This document shows, piece by piece, positions 18,119 through 26,699 of a stretch of 64,000 nt of DNA (position 1 is its first letter; each line of letters starts with the position of its first letter). Made by a program: the position numbers and the translations under genes. The stretch is taken from NCBI RefSeq assembly GCF_005503625.1, contig NZ_SCMX01000024.1:23168-87167 (forward strand). Reading direction: 5' to 3'. The notes beneath the pieces are model-generated. The model saw only the letters and a list, made by a program, of their open reading frames with translations, did not search any database and was not told where the DNA came from. The stretch comes from Cupriavidus sp. 2SB. GTDB taxonomy: Bacteria > Pseudomonadota > Gammaproteobacteria > Burkholderiales > Burkholderiaceae.

Positions 18119-18805
18119 ATGTGTGTGAACTACGCCCCCGTCCAAAGGCAGATCCTTCGCGATATCTTCGGGGTCGAGCCGCCGCCGGGCGAGTGGCGAT
18201 CCGAAGCCTGGCCTGACTATCCAGCACCCATCATCCGCCGGGCCAATGACTCGGATGCGTGGGAGAGCGTGCTGGCGTCCTTCAGCATGGTGCCAAAGAA
18301 GGCGATCCCATCAGGCACTCGCTATTTCCCGACCGCCAATGCGAGAGTGGAGACGATCGGCCAGCTACGCTCGTTCGCGTCGCACTGGCGTGCGTGTCAA
18401 TTCGCCCTCATTCCAGCAACTGCGTTCTTCGAGCCCAACTGGGAGACTGGCAAAGCGGTTCGGTGGAAGATTAGTGTTCCTGGCGGTGAACCATTCGCTA
18501 TTGCCGGGCTCTGGCGCAAGTGGCCCGATGGCGCGGTGTCGTTCACGATGCCAACGCTCAATGCCGATAGCCACCCGTTGCTTCGCCGATTCCATAAGCC
18601 AGGAAGCGAGAAGCGCGCCGTGGTTGTATTGCCTAAAGGCGATTGGGATGAATGGCTGCATTGCAGAGACCCAGAGGTAGCTAGGACGCTCCTGCGACTC
18701 ATGCCCTCCGACCTGCTAGTTGCACAGCCCGCCCCAATTCCACCCAAATCAGCTATCGCGCCACCATCTGGTCGCGAAACAGACAATTCGAAAACCGGCA
18801 CATGA
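18119..18805 (+). CDS. SOS response-associated peptidase, YedK/HMCES family
   Basis: A 228-residue protein. After removal of Met1 the catalytic Cys2 is N-terminal (MCVNYAP). Conserved elements follow: ARVETI, CQFALIPATAFFEPN with the active-site Glu, FAIAGLWRKWPDGAVSFTMPTLNADSHPLLRRFH with the His. HMCES proteins crosslink to abasic sites in single-stranded DNA and shield them. The gene lies 55 bp after dnaE2 and is probably co-regulated by the LexA box. Its stop overlaps the ATG of a decayed gene. Confidence 0.92.
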   Translation: MCVNYAPVQRQILRDIFGVEPPPGEWRSEAWPDYPAPIIRRANDSDAWESVLASFSMVPKKAIPSGTRYFPTANARVETIGQLRSFASHWRACQFALIPATAFFEPNWETGKAVRWKISVPGGEPFAIAGLWRKWPDGAVSFTMPTLNADSHPLLRRFHKPGSEKRAVVVLPKGDWDEWLHCRDPEVARTLLRLMPSDLLVAQPAPIPPKSAIAPPSGRETDNSKTGT

Positions 18806-18993
18806 ACGAAGACAAAGGGAACGGGTGATTCGTCGCGCCTTACTAGGACTTTGAGAATCTGCATGCCGCGTCGGTTGAGGCCAAGTATGGCGAAGGCAGC
18901 TATACCAAGCCTGACGTCCGCTTCAAGGCGCAAGACACGCTCGTCGACGTACAAGCGCTCGTAGAGCTTTGCTCATCTTTCGGTACCGATGCG
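18802..18993 (+). pseudogene. Decayed gene with two in-frame stop codons
   Basis: From ATG 18802, overlapping the YedK stop as ATGA, the frame reads MNEDKGNG, stop TGA (18826), FVAPY, stop TAG (18844), then a clean DFENLHAASVEAKYGEG and TKPDVRFKAQDTLVDVQALVELC. Both stops are one base from Trp or Gln codons. The frame is coherent past the stops, which argues for recent nonsense mutations. Family not recognised. It runs into a second remnant, so the 3' end may also be deleted. Confidence 0.6.
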
Positions 18994-19137
18994 ATCAACC
19001 GCGCAACTCGAGTGGGACGATTGGCTGACCTGCCGCGATCCGGAGTAGGCGCGTACCTTCCTTCGCCTCTATCCTGCCGATGCCAAGGCGGCGGAGACTG
19101 CGCCGGTACCCACTCGGAAGAAAGCCGTCGACGCCTA
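18994..19137 (+). pseudogene. C-terminal remnant of a second YedK-like gene
   Basis: In the frame of ATGCGATCAACC the sequence reads QLEWDDWLTCRDPE, stop TAG, then ARTFLRLYPADAK to TAG at 19135-19137. This lines up with DWDEWLHCRDPEVARTLLRLMPSD of the intact YedK just upstream, the stop replacing Val. It is probably the tail of a degraded paralogue or of an older copy. Confidence 0.65.
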
Positions 19138-19596
19138 GAGCGTGGGCCACTCGATTTTCTCTTGGGGTCCAGTCTCGTCCTCCCAGGAGATCTTCACCTG
19201 GAATTTCCGTTCCGCGAGCCCTAGGTGGGCAGTTGCAATCAGGTCCACCGCGCACTGCGGTTCCAGCCGCTCCAGCGGGAAGGTGCTGCGCACCTGTGAC
19301 TCGACCAGAATGCTATTGCCGTCCACGAACTCGATGCGCACGTTCCTGGCAGCGGCCCGGCCCCGGTTGAAGACCTTGAAGCGCCTTTCGTTGGCACCGC
19401 GCATGGCAAACGCAGTGCTGACGTCAGCCTTTTTCTCTGCCGCTGCTTCCGCCTCCTCTCTGGCCAGCAGGCGCTCGTTCAGCATCTTCTGGCTCTGATT
19501 GACGGCCTTCTGCCGATGGTTGAAGAGCACCGACGCGCCGGTACCGACAACGGAAACGATCAGCGCCGCGGCTGCGATGAAGTCGCTCTCAGTCAT
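19135..19596 (-). CDS. Membrane-anchored hypothetical protein, 153 aa
   Basis: An N-terminal membrane helix (FIAAAALIVSVVGTGASVLF) is followed by an alanine/glutamate-rich helix (QKMLNERLLAREEAEAAAEKK) and a beta-rich C-terminal domain (RRFKVFNRGRAAARNVRIEFVDGN, PLERLEPQCAVDLIA). Such proteins are common but uncharacterised. Its start overlaps the stop of the upstream zinc-ribbon gene (ATGA), so the two form a coupled pair. Confidence 0.7.
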   Translation of the reverse strand: MTESDFIAAAALIVSVVGTGASVLFNHRQKAVNQSQKMLNERLLAREEAEAAAEKKADVSTAFAMRGANERRFKVFNRGRAAARNVRIEFVDGNSILVESQVRSTFPLERLEPQCAVDLIATAHLGLAERKFQVKISWEDETGPQEKIEWPTL

Positions 19597-19859
19597 TTCA
19601 GCTTGAACCCCGACCCCTTGAAGATATTGGCGATCTCTTTCTTGATGTCAGCCACTACCTCTGCCTTCACTTCATCAACATGGGCTTGTATGTGAGCACC
19701 GTTCTCACTGACAAGGTTCTCGCGGGAAATCTCGCGTCCGCAACGCGTGCACTTCAGCAGCTCCGGAACTGGCGCGTTCTCAACGTTAGCGAAGTCAGTG
19801 CCGCCACATGTGGGGCACTGCAGTTGGACTGTCCTGTCGTATTTTCCCTCTTGCAACAT
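19593..19859 (-). CDS. Zinc-ribbon protein, ECs_2282-like
   Basis: An 88-residue protein with CPTCGG near 15-20 and CTRCGR near 37-42, a four-cysteine zinc ribbon, then a helical lysine/glutamate-rich tail (VDEVKAEVVADIKKEIANIFKGSGFKLK). The opening GKYDRTVQLQCPTCGG resembles the ECs_2282 family of putative zinc-binding proteins. ATG 19859 follows GAGGGATCAGAA. It is coupled to the next gene by ATGA. Confidence 0.7.
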   Translation of the reverse strand: MLQEGKYDRTVQLQCPTCGGTDFANVENAPVPELLKCTRCGREISRENLVSENGAHIQAHVDEVKAEVVADIKKEIANIFKGSGFKLK

Positions 19860-20197
19860 TTCTGATCCCTCTGTGGTGTAGTTCGTCGGCCTGCACGGCA
19901 CTACAACCATACCAGAAGGTCCGTGGCAGACACTTGCTCGACAGCGACCTGACCGCGTTGCTTCTGCTTTATGGTCGCCTCGTCAGATCCACCTGCCTAG
20001 ATCAAAACCAGTGCGGCTCGTCAAGTGCCCTCTTTTTCACTTGGTAGCCAGCTGGGCGACCTGCTCTATATGGTATTGCATAGTTTTTTCCGCTCAAACC
20101 ATATAGAAAGTGACGTTTTTCCTTGCACCGCTACCATCTAGCCCCTAGAATCGGCTCAAGCTGCATTTTGTGACGTTTCATACTAGGAGGGTTGCCT
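19860..20197. other. Intergenic region between divergent units; parAB leader
   Basis: No gene is supported here. It holds the control region of parAB: a 9-bp inverted repeat CTATATGGT/ACCATATAG (20066-20106), two copies of GTGACGTTT (near 20110 and 20170), and the parA ribosome binding site AGGAGG at 20185-20190. Confidence 0.6.
20066..20106. promoter_or_regulatory. Inverted repeat upstream of parA
   Basis: CTATATGGT at 20066-20074 is the exact reverse complement of ACCATATAG at 20098-20106, with 23 bp between. Its place 90 bp before parA suits an autoregulatory ParA operator. Confidence 0.5.
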
Positions 20198-21322
20198 ATG
20201 ACCGCAACTGAGGTAGAAATCGATCCCTATCCCTATACGGACTTTGCGAGCCTGACATACCCGCCTCAGTTTGCTGCCGAAGCACTAGGGGTTAGCCCAC
20301 AAACACTCAAGATCATCGAGCGCGACAACGACCTGAAGATTTCTCGGGTGCCCCGGGGGTCGGTCGAAGTCCGCAATTATTCGCTGAACGATATCTTTCA
20401 GATCGCCCGAATCCGGCGAGAGAGCAAGCACATCAAGGGCTTCGCGCGGCCCATCACCATTTCGGTCTTCGTCCCGAAGGGCGGTACCGCGAAAACCACC
20501 ACCACTTGCAACCTGGCCATTCAGTTTTCCCTGATGGGTTTGAAGGTGCTGGTGATCGACAATGATCAGCAAGCTGACGTGTCGACCATGATGGGCTATG
20601 ACCCTGACCTCACGGCTGAAGAACTCATTGACATGGGTATCCCTGGCGATAGGTCCATCAATGGGCACATCGGCAACCTGATGCGCGTTGGCAACTTCTA
20701 CCAACCGATGTCCCTTGAAGAGGTGGTCAAGAAGCCCTTTGGTGAGCACGGCCCGCACCTAATCCCCGCGGAAGACTCGTTGGACGATATGGACTCTGCT
20801 CTGCGCAGCGCCAATGGCTCGGACTTCCGCTATTCGCTGTTCTTCGAGCAGGCTCGCACTGGCACCCTGCCCCACTGCAACTTGTCTAGCTATGACGTGA
20901 TCATCATGGACAACGCGCCGGCGGGTTCGCTGCTCTCCCGAAACTCGATGGTGGCTGCGGACTTCTTGATCTGCCCGATTCGCATGGACAAGTTCTCATT
21001 CCGGGCACTCTCCCGTCTGGCATTCCGGCTGGGTGAGTTCGCCAAGGATTTCAAGCGTGCGCCGGAGATTGTCGCGATCCCCACAATGTACGTTCGCAAC
21101 CGGCCGCGTGTTGAGCGGAACATGGCCAGCCTCATCAGCCTGTTTCCCGGTAAGGTCACTGAGAGCCGCTTGTACCATTCGGAGGACTATTCCAAGAGCC
21201 TCGAGGACGGCGTTCCGCTGTCGCTCTGGCGCCCCGGCACTGAAAATTCGCTCGGGGCAATGCGGGAAGTCTTCGAGGAGTTGGTCGCGCGCATCCGCGC
21301 AGTTACGGAGGTCGCTAAATGA
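20198..21322 (+). CDS. parA: Plasmid partition ATPase ParA with N-terminal HTH
   Basis: A 374-residue type Ia ParA. Residues 25-85 form a MerR-like DNA-binding domain (AAEALGVSPQTLKIIERDN, RNYSLNDIFQIARIR). The deviant Walker A is KGGTAKTTTT (94-103), followed by VLVIDNDQQADVSTMMGY (Walker A') and YDVIIMDNAPAGS (Walker B). AGGAGG lies 7 bp before ATG 20198. With ParB it segregates plasmid copies, and the HTH usually represses its own promoter. Its stop overlaps parB as ATGA. Confidence 0.93.
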   Translation: MTATEVEIDPYPYTDFASLTYPPQFAAEALGVSPQTLKIIERDNDLKISRVPRGSVEVRNYSLNDIFQIARIRRESKHIKGFARPITISVFVPKGGTAKTTTTCNLAIQFSLMGLKVLVIDNDQQADVSTMMGYDPDLTAEELIDMGIPGDRSINGHIGNLMRVGNFYQPMSLEEVVKKPFGEHGPHLIPAEDSLDDMDSALRSANGSDFRYSLFFEQARTGTLPHCNLSSYDVIIMDNAPAGSLLSRNSMVAADFLICPIRMDKFSFRALSRLAFRLGEFAKDFKRAPEIVAIPTMYVRNRPRVERNMASLISLFPGKVTESRLYHSEDYSKSLEDGVPLSLWRPGTENSLGAMREVFEELVARIRAVTEVAK

Positions 21323-22428
21323 AACAATCCCGACGCCTCGGCCACGATGCAGCGCGGCCGCCAGCCGCTGAGGCCCAGCCTCAGCACATCCAGGGGGTTG
21401 TTGTACCCGCGGAGATGCCATCGGCCAATCTGAATCGGCCGATGGCAGAGATTCTGCGCGAACAGGGAATCTTGGACGAAGATCCCCTTGCCCCCCCTTC
21501 CCCGCTGCAGAGCAAGCCGGCACCATCCGCTGCACCCGCTCCGGGTCCTTCGCCTCAGACGCCCCCCCTCTCCGGGGGTGCCGTGGGCGTAACCACCCCC
21601 CAGAAGGCTCTGCACATCCCCATCGGATCTCAGCAGATGCTGCCGATGGACAAGATTGATGTCGGCCCACATCAGCCTCGGCTAGTCTTTGATCAAGACG
21701 CCCTAGCTTCGCTGACAAGCACCATTGATCTCGTTGGGCTGAACAATCCGATTACCGTCCGACGCAAGGAAGGCGGTCGTTTTGAGCTCATTGCCGGCGA
21801 GCGTCGTTTCAGGGCTTTCCAACTGAAGCACGAGTCATATATTCCGGGCTTTGTCCGTGACCTTAGCGAGAAGGAAGCCGCGATCCTCGCAATGACAGAC
21901 AACGATGCCCGGGAAGACCTGTCTGATTTCGAACGCGCCCTGGGTTATCAGCGGCTACTGAAGTTGGGGCATTGCCTCAACCAAATGGACATCTCCCGGT
22001 GCGTCGGTCGAAGCATGGCCACCGTCAGTCGGTGCTTGGCTTACTTCAAGTTGCCGCAGGTAGTGATCGACATGCTCACGCAAAACCCACGGCTGATTGG
22101 CACAAAGGTTGTGGCCGATTTCGTCGCGTTCCATGAACAGGGATGCACTGAACTGGTGACCGCGGCCGTTGTTAAGATAGAAAAGGGCTTGTCCCAAGAG
22201 AACGCCCTGAACTGGCTGAAGGCCGAGGCCCGGAAGCTCAAGAACCCGGCGGCTGTCGTGATACCACGCCGCCTGCAGATGTCCGGGAAACCAGTCGCTG
22301 ACGCCAAGATCGACGGGCGTAACCTCATTCTGAAGTGTCCGAAAGACGTCAATCCGGAGCTGCTACTTCGCACGATCGAGAAGTTCCTCTCCGAAGCTGC
22401 TGCGGATGACCTTGAAGAGGCGGCATAG
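21319..22428 (+). CDS. parB: Plasmid partition protein ParB (KorB-like)
   Basis: A 369-residue centromere-binding CTPase. A long proline-rich N-terminus (to about 95) precedes the ParB/Srx domain: PMDKIDVGPHQPRLVFD, LVGLNNPITVRR and the arginine box GERRFRA (160-166), then TDNDAREDLSDFERALGYQRLL. An HTH follows (MDISRCVGRSMATVSRCLAYFKLPQVV). The C-terminal dimerisation part ends FLSEAAADDLEEAA. The 13-bp palindromes starting right after the stop have the same architecture as KorB operators and are its likely targets. Confidence 0.93.
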   Translation: MKQSRRLGHDAARPPAAEAQPQHIQGVVVPAEMPSANLNRPMAEILREQGILDEDPLAPPSPLQSKPAPSAAPAPGPSPQTPPLSGGAVGVTTPQKALHIPIGSQQMLPMDKIDVGPHQPRLVFDQDALASLTSTIDLVGLNNPITVRRKEGGRFELIAGERRFRAFQLKHESYIPGFVRDLSEKEAAILAMTDNDAREDLSDFERALGYQRLLKLGHCLNQMDISRCVGRSMATVSRCLAYFKLPQVVIDMLTQNPRLIGTKVVADFVAFHEQGCTELVTAAVVKIEKGLSQENALNWLKAEARKLKNPAAVVIPRRLQMSGKPVADAKIDGRNLILKCPKDVNPELLLRTIEKFLSEAAADDLEEAA

Positions 22429-22438
22429 CCTGGCTCGA

Positions 22439-23230
22439 TTTCACCGTGAAAAGCCCGCGCATGCGGGCTTTTTTTTGCTCTCGACTAACTCCGCAGGGTG
22501 ACTAGAGCACGAGTGCATTTCCGAAATCCTGGGCTAGAACGGACTAAGACTATCCCGAGCGCCCAGGGGAAAGCGCAGCGGTGAACTCACGGTAACACGC
22601 CGTGGGATTCGCGAGACTTTTCACCGTGAAAACTGGCTGGTGCGGGTATCCATTCGTGCCGCTCGCTCCACCGAGCGCTTTTCACGGTGAAATCTGCCGC
22701 GACGGTGCCGCGAGCGGAAGCCTCAAACACAGTAACGAGGAGCCTCAGAACACTGGTTGAACCCGGATTTCCGACTAATACTTCGCCGGGTGAACAGCCT
22801 CGTCCTCGAGGGCCAGTCGTCCATTGGAGCGGATTTCACGGTGAAAACCATCGCTGTGAATTGCGCCTCAGCGTCTGAAACCATCGCCAACCTTCGGTGC
22901 GAACAGTGTTGTTTTCACGGTGAAAAGTCAAAAGGCAACAGAGCAAACATGTCCCCGTGGCCAGGGAAGCATTTCAGGAACGGCGAATTGATTGCAGCGG
23001 ATTCTTCGGAGCGTTCCCGCAAGCAGGTCAAAGCGACCCCGAAAACTCCTACCGTTTCAGACGAAACCGTTCATAGCACTGAGTCGCGCAGCAATCGAAC
23101 TCCAGCGCCCACTTTGAGCACGCCATCGCTCTGCACGCAGCTCACTTCACAATAGTTACACATTGCGTCACTCTGGCGACACTGCGTTTTCACGGTGAAA
23201 TCGACGGCTTCATTATTTTTCACGGTGAAA
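22439..23230. repeat. parS-like cluster: seven copies of TTTCACSGTGAAA
   Basis: Perfect 13-bp palindromes TTTCAC(C/G)GTGAAA lie at 22439, 22618, 22680, 22834, 22913, 23188 and 23218. The arms match the core of chromosomal parS (TTTCACGTGAAA) with one extra central base, the same geometry as KorB operators (TTTAGCSGCTAAA). The 1.1 kb between parB and rep (22429-23565) has no convincing gene, so this is the probable centromere. A variant with a central T lies at 26554. Confidence 0.85.
22452..22476 (+). terminator. Rho-independent terminator of parAB
   Basis: AGCCCGC, loop GCAT, GCGGGCT, then eight T. It directly abuts the first parS-like palindrome. Confidence 0.88.
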
Positions 23231-23565
23231 ACGCTCGGGCTCGCGCAACGGGCATACATCCAACGTATTGCTACGTGTTGTGTAGTGATTATGCAATTGC
23301 AAGGCGCAGCGCGGTTCGCGAATGCCGGGAGTAACTTCTCGCTCGCTACTCCGACCACCTTAGCCTAGTCGGTCAAGCGTGATCCGCTCGAGATTAGATG
23401 TCGGCCTGCCAAGGTTGCACTTAACAAGGACACCAAGAGTGAACACCTGGCATATCGAGAAAGAGGCGGGAGGTTTCGGGCCTCGCGTAGGGAAGCACTA
23501 GCAAGCTCGACGAACTAACTGCGCGCACTCTGGCGGCGGTCTTTCGCATGCGTGAGGAGGGGAGG

Positions 23566-24903
23566 TCAGGCAGCGTTCTGTTCCTCTGCCTGTCGCTTCA
23601 CGTACTGGGCCAGTTCGACCTTCAATGCCTTACGCGCCATAATTGCCGCCTCATCCGGCCTAGCCTTTACCTTCTGCCGCCGCGCAGCCATTTGGAACGT
23701 CGTCTCCTTGTACAGTCCATCAAGGACCGCAAGTCGCTCCTCGTCCGTCATCGAGGCGAAGATAGCCAGACCCTGTTCAATGTCGCGCTCAAGATTGCGC
23801 TGAAACTCGATCTCAGCGACTGAAACCATTGGCTTACTCCGGACCGCTTCGGTTGGGCTACCTAACGCCGCCTCGCGCTCCATTTCGCTAAGTGCCCAGC
23901 CCTCTTTGATTGCGGTCATGAGGTAGGCACCGGGCGACTTCACGCCTCCAACTTTGACCCGATACCTCACCAGCTCAATCGCCGCACGGATTCGCTCATC
24001 CGTGTTCACTTCGCGATTGCTGATGATCTCATTGATCTGCCTGGTGCTCAGCCCAAAGCCCTTCACGAGAGTCTCATACAGATCCTTCAGCTCATGTGGT
24101 TGCGCAAAATCCAAAACGAGCTTGCCCTCTGCGTTGTCCCTAAGCTTGAATCGAATCGCTGCGACGCGTCGCGAGCCCTGCGCGGTCTTCGTTTCGTACT
24201 CAACGTAGAGATCGGTCAGTTCATTGATTTGGGCAATGTTCTTATCCAGGACCAACCGCTTGAACTGCTTGTACTCGGTGAGTGATTTGACAGCGTCAGC
24301 ATTGACCCACTTCCTGACGTCTTCGATCGGAAGCCAATTCGTAGTACCCATGAATCGAAGAGCGCCCAAACGCTCATACAGGATGTACGCGTAGTGGCTG
24401 AGTGCTGCAGACATGCGCAAGGATAGATAGGTATAGCGCTTCGGATCTTTGAGCTGTCGACGGATCATCTCGTCGACCTTGAACACAACGCGCCCGCCTG
24501 CGATCCCTACGGAACCAAGAAGCGGCACTGACACCCATTGCGGGTCGCCGCCGCCATCGCGCTCAACCGAGACTTGAACCGATGAGCTCTGGCACTCGCG
24601 CAGGGCCTTCTTTAGGTGCGCGACGTTGTTCGATGTTTCGAACTTAGCAAGCCATTTGAAATAGCCGAGCTCGATATCGTAATGCTCAAGATCCGGGTTC
24701 TCCGACACCGTGAGCCACAACGCGTTGATGGCCCGCCTTGCCACGAGGGACATAGGGGTGACGTCAATCAGAACATTGGTTTTGCGGTACCCAATGTCGC
24801 GCGTGGATTCCGTTATTGCGGTATTAGGCCCGAGCTCCTCGCGGACAGCGTTGAAGATATCGAAACCCAGCTGCTCCTGGATGTTTTTTGGGAGGTTAGA
24901 CAT
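23566..24903 (-). CDS. Replication initiation protein, Rep_3 family
   Basis: A 445-residue initiator. The N-terminal winged helix reads LIDVTPMSLVARRAINALWLTVSEN, ELGYFKWLAKFETSNNVAHLKKALRECQSSSVQV, PLLGSVGIAGGRVVFKVDEMIRRQL and YTYLSLRMSAALSHYAYILYERL, the usual Rep_3 order, followed by a second winged helix (WLPIEDVRKWVNA, YKQFKRLVLDKNIAQINE). The last 150 residues are an extra helical, charged extension. ATG 24903 begins MSNLPKNIQEQL; no strong ribosome binding site is visible, and a GTG 21 bp upstream is possible. Iterons start 60 bp upstream in its promoter. Confidence 0.9.
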   Translation of the reverse strand: MSNLPKNIQEQLGFDIFNAVREELGPNTAITESTRDIGYRKTNVLIDVTPMSLVARRAINALWLTVSENPDLEHYDIELGYFKWLAKFETSNNVAHLKKALRECQSSSVQVSVERDGGGDPQWVSVPLLGSVGIAGGRVVFKVDEMIRRQLKDPKRYTYLSLRMSAALSHYAYILYERLGALRFMGTTNWLPIEDVRKWVNADAVKSLTEYKQFKRLVLDKNIAQINELTDLYVEYETKTAQGSRRVAAIRFKLRDNAEGKLVLDFAQPHELKDLYETLVKGFGLSTRQINEIISNREVNTDERIRAAIELVRYRVKVGGVKSPGAYLMTAIKEGWALSEMEREAALGSPTEAVRSKPMVSVAEIEFQRNLERDIEQGLAIFASMTDEERLAVLDGLYKETTFQMAARRQKVKARPDEAAIMARKALKVELAQYVKRQAEEQNAA

Positions 24904-24962
24904 GGCAGAGTGCGCCCAATGCACTAAGAGACTGGCGTAATATCTCCGTAATGGTGTAACGA

Positions 24963-25257
24963 GTCAAGTATACGATTGCACCTTTGCGGAACACCGTTGC
25001 CACGAGGCACCAATCAATGACACCGCCGGACCAACTGATGCCACCATAACTGAGTGCCTCTCCCCGGAAACGTATATTGGGCGCGGCTTTCTGGGATATG
25101 CGCACATCAGGCCAACGGTTAACACCTTCCACCAATTCATTGCACCTTGGCACCAATGAATTGCACCATACGGAGCCAATTTCTTACACCTTTGCGGCCC
25201 AATGCGGTACACCAATCCCCCAACAGATATCACCTTGGCACCAACAGTTAACACTTT
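24963..25257 (-). repeat. Iteron block A, about ten degenerate copies, minus orientation
   Basis: On the minus strand this region reads as successive 21-24-bp units such as AAGGTGCAATGAATTGGTGG, ATGGTGCAATTCATTGGTG and AAGGTGTAAGAAATTGGCTC. They share GGTG-N7-TTGG with the plus-strand iterons at 25.4-26.1 kb. Position before rep suits autoregulation of Rep and part of the origin. Confidence 0.75.
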
Positions 25258-25375
25258 GCTGCTCGTAAGTCATTGAATTATTTGGGTAAAACGAGGCCCG
25301 TATACGTGGGTTGTTTACGTAAACAAAGCTGCTAGCTCTCCGCAGAAAAATGCGGAACGTCAGAACCACCGATAC

Positions 25376-25384
25376 TTATCCACA
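25376..25384 (+). promoter_or_regulatory. DnaA box TTATCCACA
   Basis: A perfect 9-bp DnaA box between iteron blocks A and B, as expected at the origin of a Rep_3 plasmid. Confidence 0.85.
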
Positions 25385-25432
25385 GCCATCGGCACTTGCG
25401 ACTTTGTCACCCCGACCCATATCGCAGTACCG

Positions 25433-26059
25433 TGTAATCAGTTGGGCCGCATAGGGTCCCGCACACGGAGATGCATCAACTCGACGCAAACGTTCCTCCA
25501 TGATCTCGTGGCGCAATGCATTGGCCCGCAAAGCCCAGCGGAACGGTGCCATTGGTTGGCCCGCAATTCGCCGATCGCTTACCGCCCTTGTACAACGCAC
25601 TGGTCTGCAAGTTGGCTAGGCGCATGGTGCAGTTGATTGGTCCGCAGAAGATATCTCACGCGATGGTGTAGTCGATTGGTCCGCAACGCGACCTTCTATG
25701 GTGCAACGAATTGGTCCGCAAGACGCCAGAACCTAGCAGCGCAGTTCGTTAGTCCGCAGAAACGCTAGTGCGTCCCCGACTATCGCTCAGGCAATATGGT
25801 GTAACTGATTGGTCCGCAACCGCGCGAACGCCGGCTATGGTGCGGTGGATTGGTCCGCAACCATGTCGAATCAACGCCGTTAGCAGCTCTGCCTAGGGTC
25901 AAATGCGAAAAGGTGGCAGGTGTTGGTCCGCAAAATGTGACGAAAAATATGCACTCGCCTCGAAAGGTGCAATGAATTGGTCCGCAAAGCTTGGCCACAA
26001 GTTTTCCGTACCTCTTACAGCACCTGCCCTCCGCAAAGGTGCAATGAGTTGGCCCGCAA
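25433..26059 (+). repeat. Iteron block B, about 13 direct copies (replication origin)
   Basis: Direct repeats with consensus GGTGYAATGAATTGGTCCGC followed by AA. Best copies end at 25531, 25566, 25647, 25686, 25721, 25819, 25860, 25933, 25987 and 26059; others are degenerate. Spacing is irregular (about 35-70 bp), which rules out a CRISPR array. This is the main Rep-binding field. Confidence 0.88.
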
Positions 26060-26153
26060 TTCTTCACAGCGGGTGGCAGCGGGCAGGGCTCTGACAAAAA
26101 CAAAAGAGATGCAGCGATAGGAAGCACTCACTAAATCTCCGCAATTGCGCTAC

Positions 26154-26284
26154 GGTCCACCAAACCGATGCACCTTGCCCGCGAGAGCACGTTTGCGGCC
26201 CAAAACGCATCACCCTAGGTAGTGCTTCATGGCGCACCTCCGCAAACTTTTGCGGGTCTGCGGGCCAAATGGTTACACCTTTCA
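26154..26284 (-). repeat. Iteron block C, about three copies, minus orientation
   Basis: Minus-strand reading gives AAGGTGTAACCATTTGGCCC, AGGGTGATGCGTTTTGGGCC and AAGGTGCATCGGTTTGGTGG, the iteron pattern again inverted relative to block B. Confidence 0.65.
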
Positions 26285-26501
26285 TCGCAGCCACGAGGCT
26301 TGGACAGCCCCGAGCATCAGTGCGGGGGGGGAAGGCGAGTTCGGGATCGGATCTTCGCTTGCCTACCGACTGAACGAGGGGGCGAAACACGTTTCTCGAA
26401 CGTGCTATGCGCATTGCACCAACCGCCTTGTTCGGCAGCGTTCCTGCGGGTCTTACTGGCCGAAGCACTGCGCAATAGGTAATGCGCCCTGGGCAGTGCT
26501 C

Positions 26502-26532
26502 AATACCCAATGCGCAATGCGCATTGGGTATT
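26502..26532. promoter_or_regulatory. Perfect 14-bp inverted repeat
   Basis: AATACCCAATGCGC, centre AAT, GCGCATTGGGTATT. It lies 168 bp before the SSB-like gene and 22 bp before a variant parS palindrome (26554-26566, TTTCACTGTGAAA). It is a likely operator. Confidence 0.6.
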
Positions 26533-26699
26533 CACCTATGAACGCGTCTTCGTTTTCACTGTGAAAAGTGAAGCTACCACGGTATGCCGGCCGCGGAACT
26601 GTAATCAGTGATACACGTTGTTGTCAGCCATATCGAAGTACCAGGGCAACCCGCAAGTTTGCCTCGGACAGCCAACCTTAGAGCTCCCAGGAGAACCTC

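Noticed and set aside
22757..23155. 132-residue plus-strand open frame in the parS cluster
   Set aside because: It contains the palindromes themselves, lacks a ribosome binding site and has unnatural composition.
25433..26059. CRISPR array
   Set aside because: Repeats are degenerate, spacing is irregular and short, and Rep and DnaA signals surround them; they are iterons.
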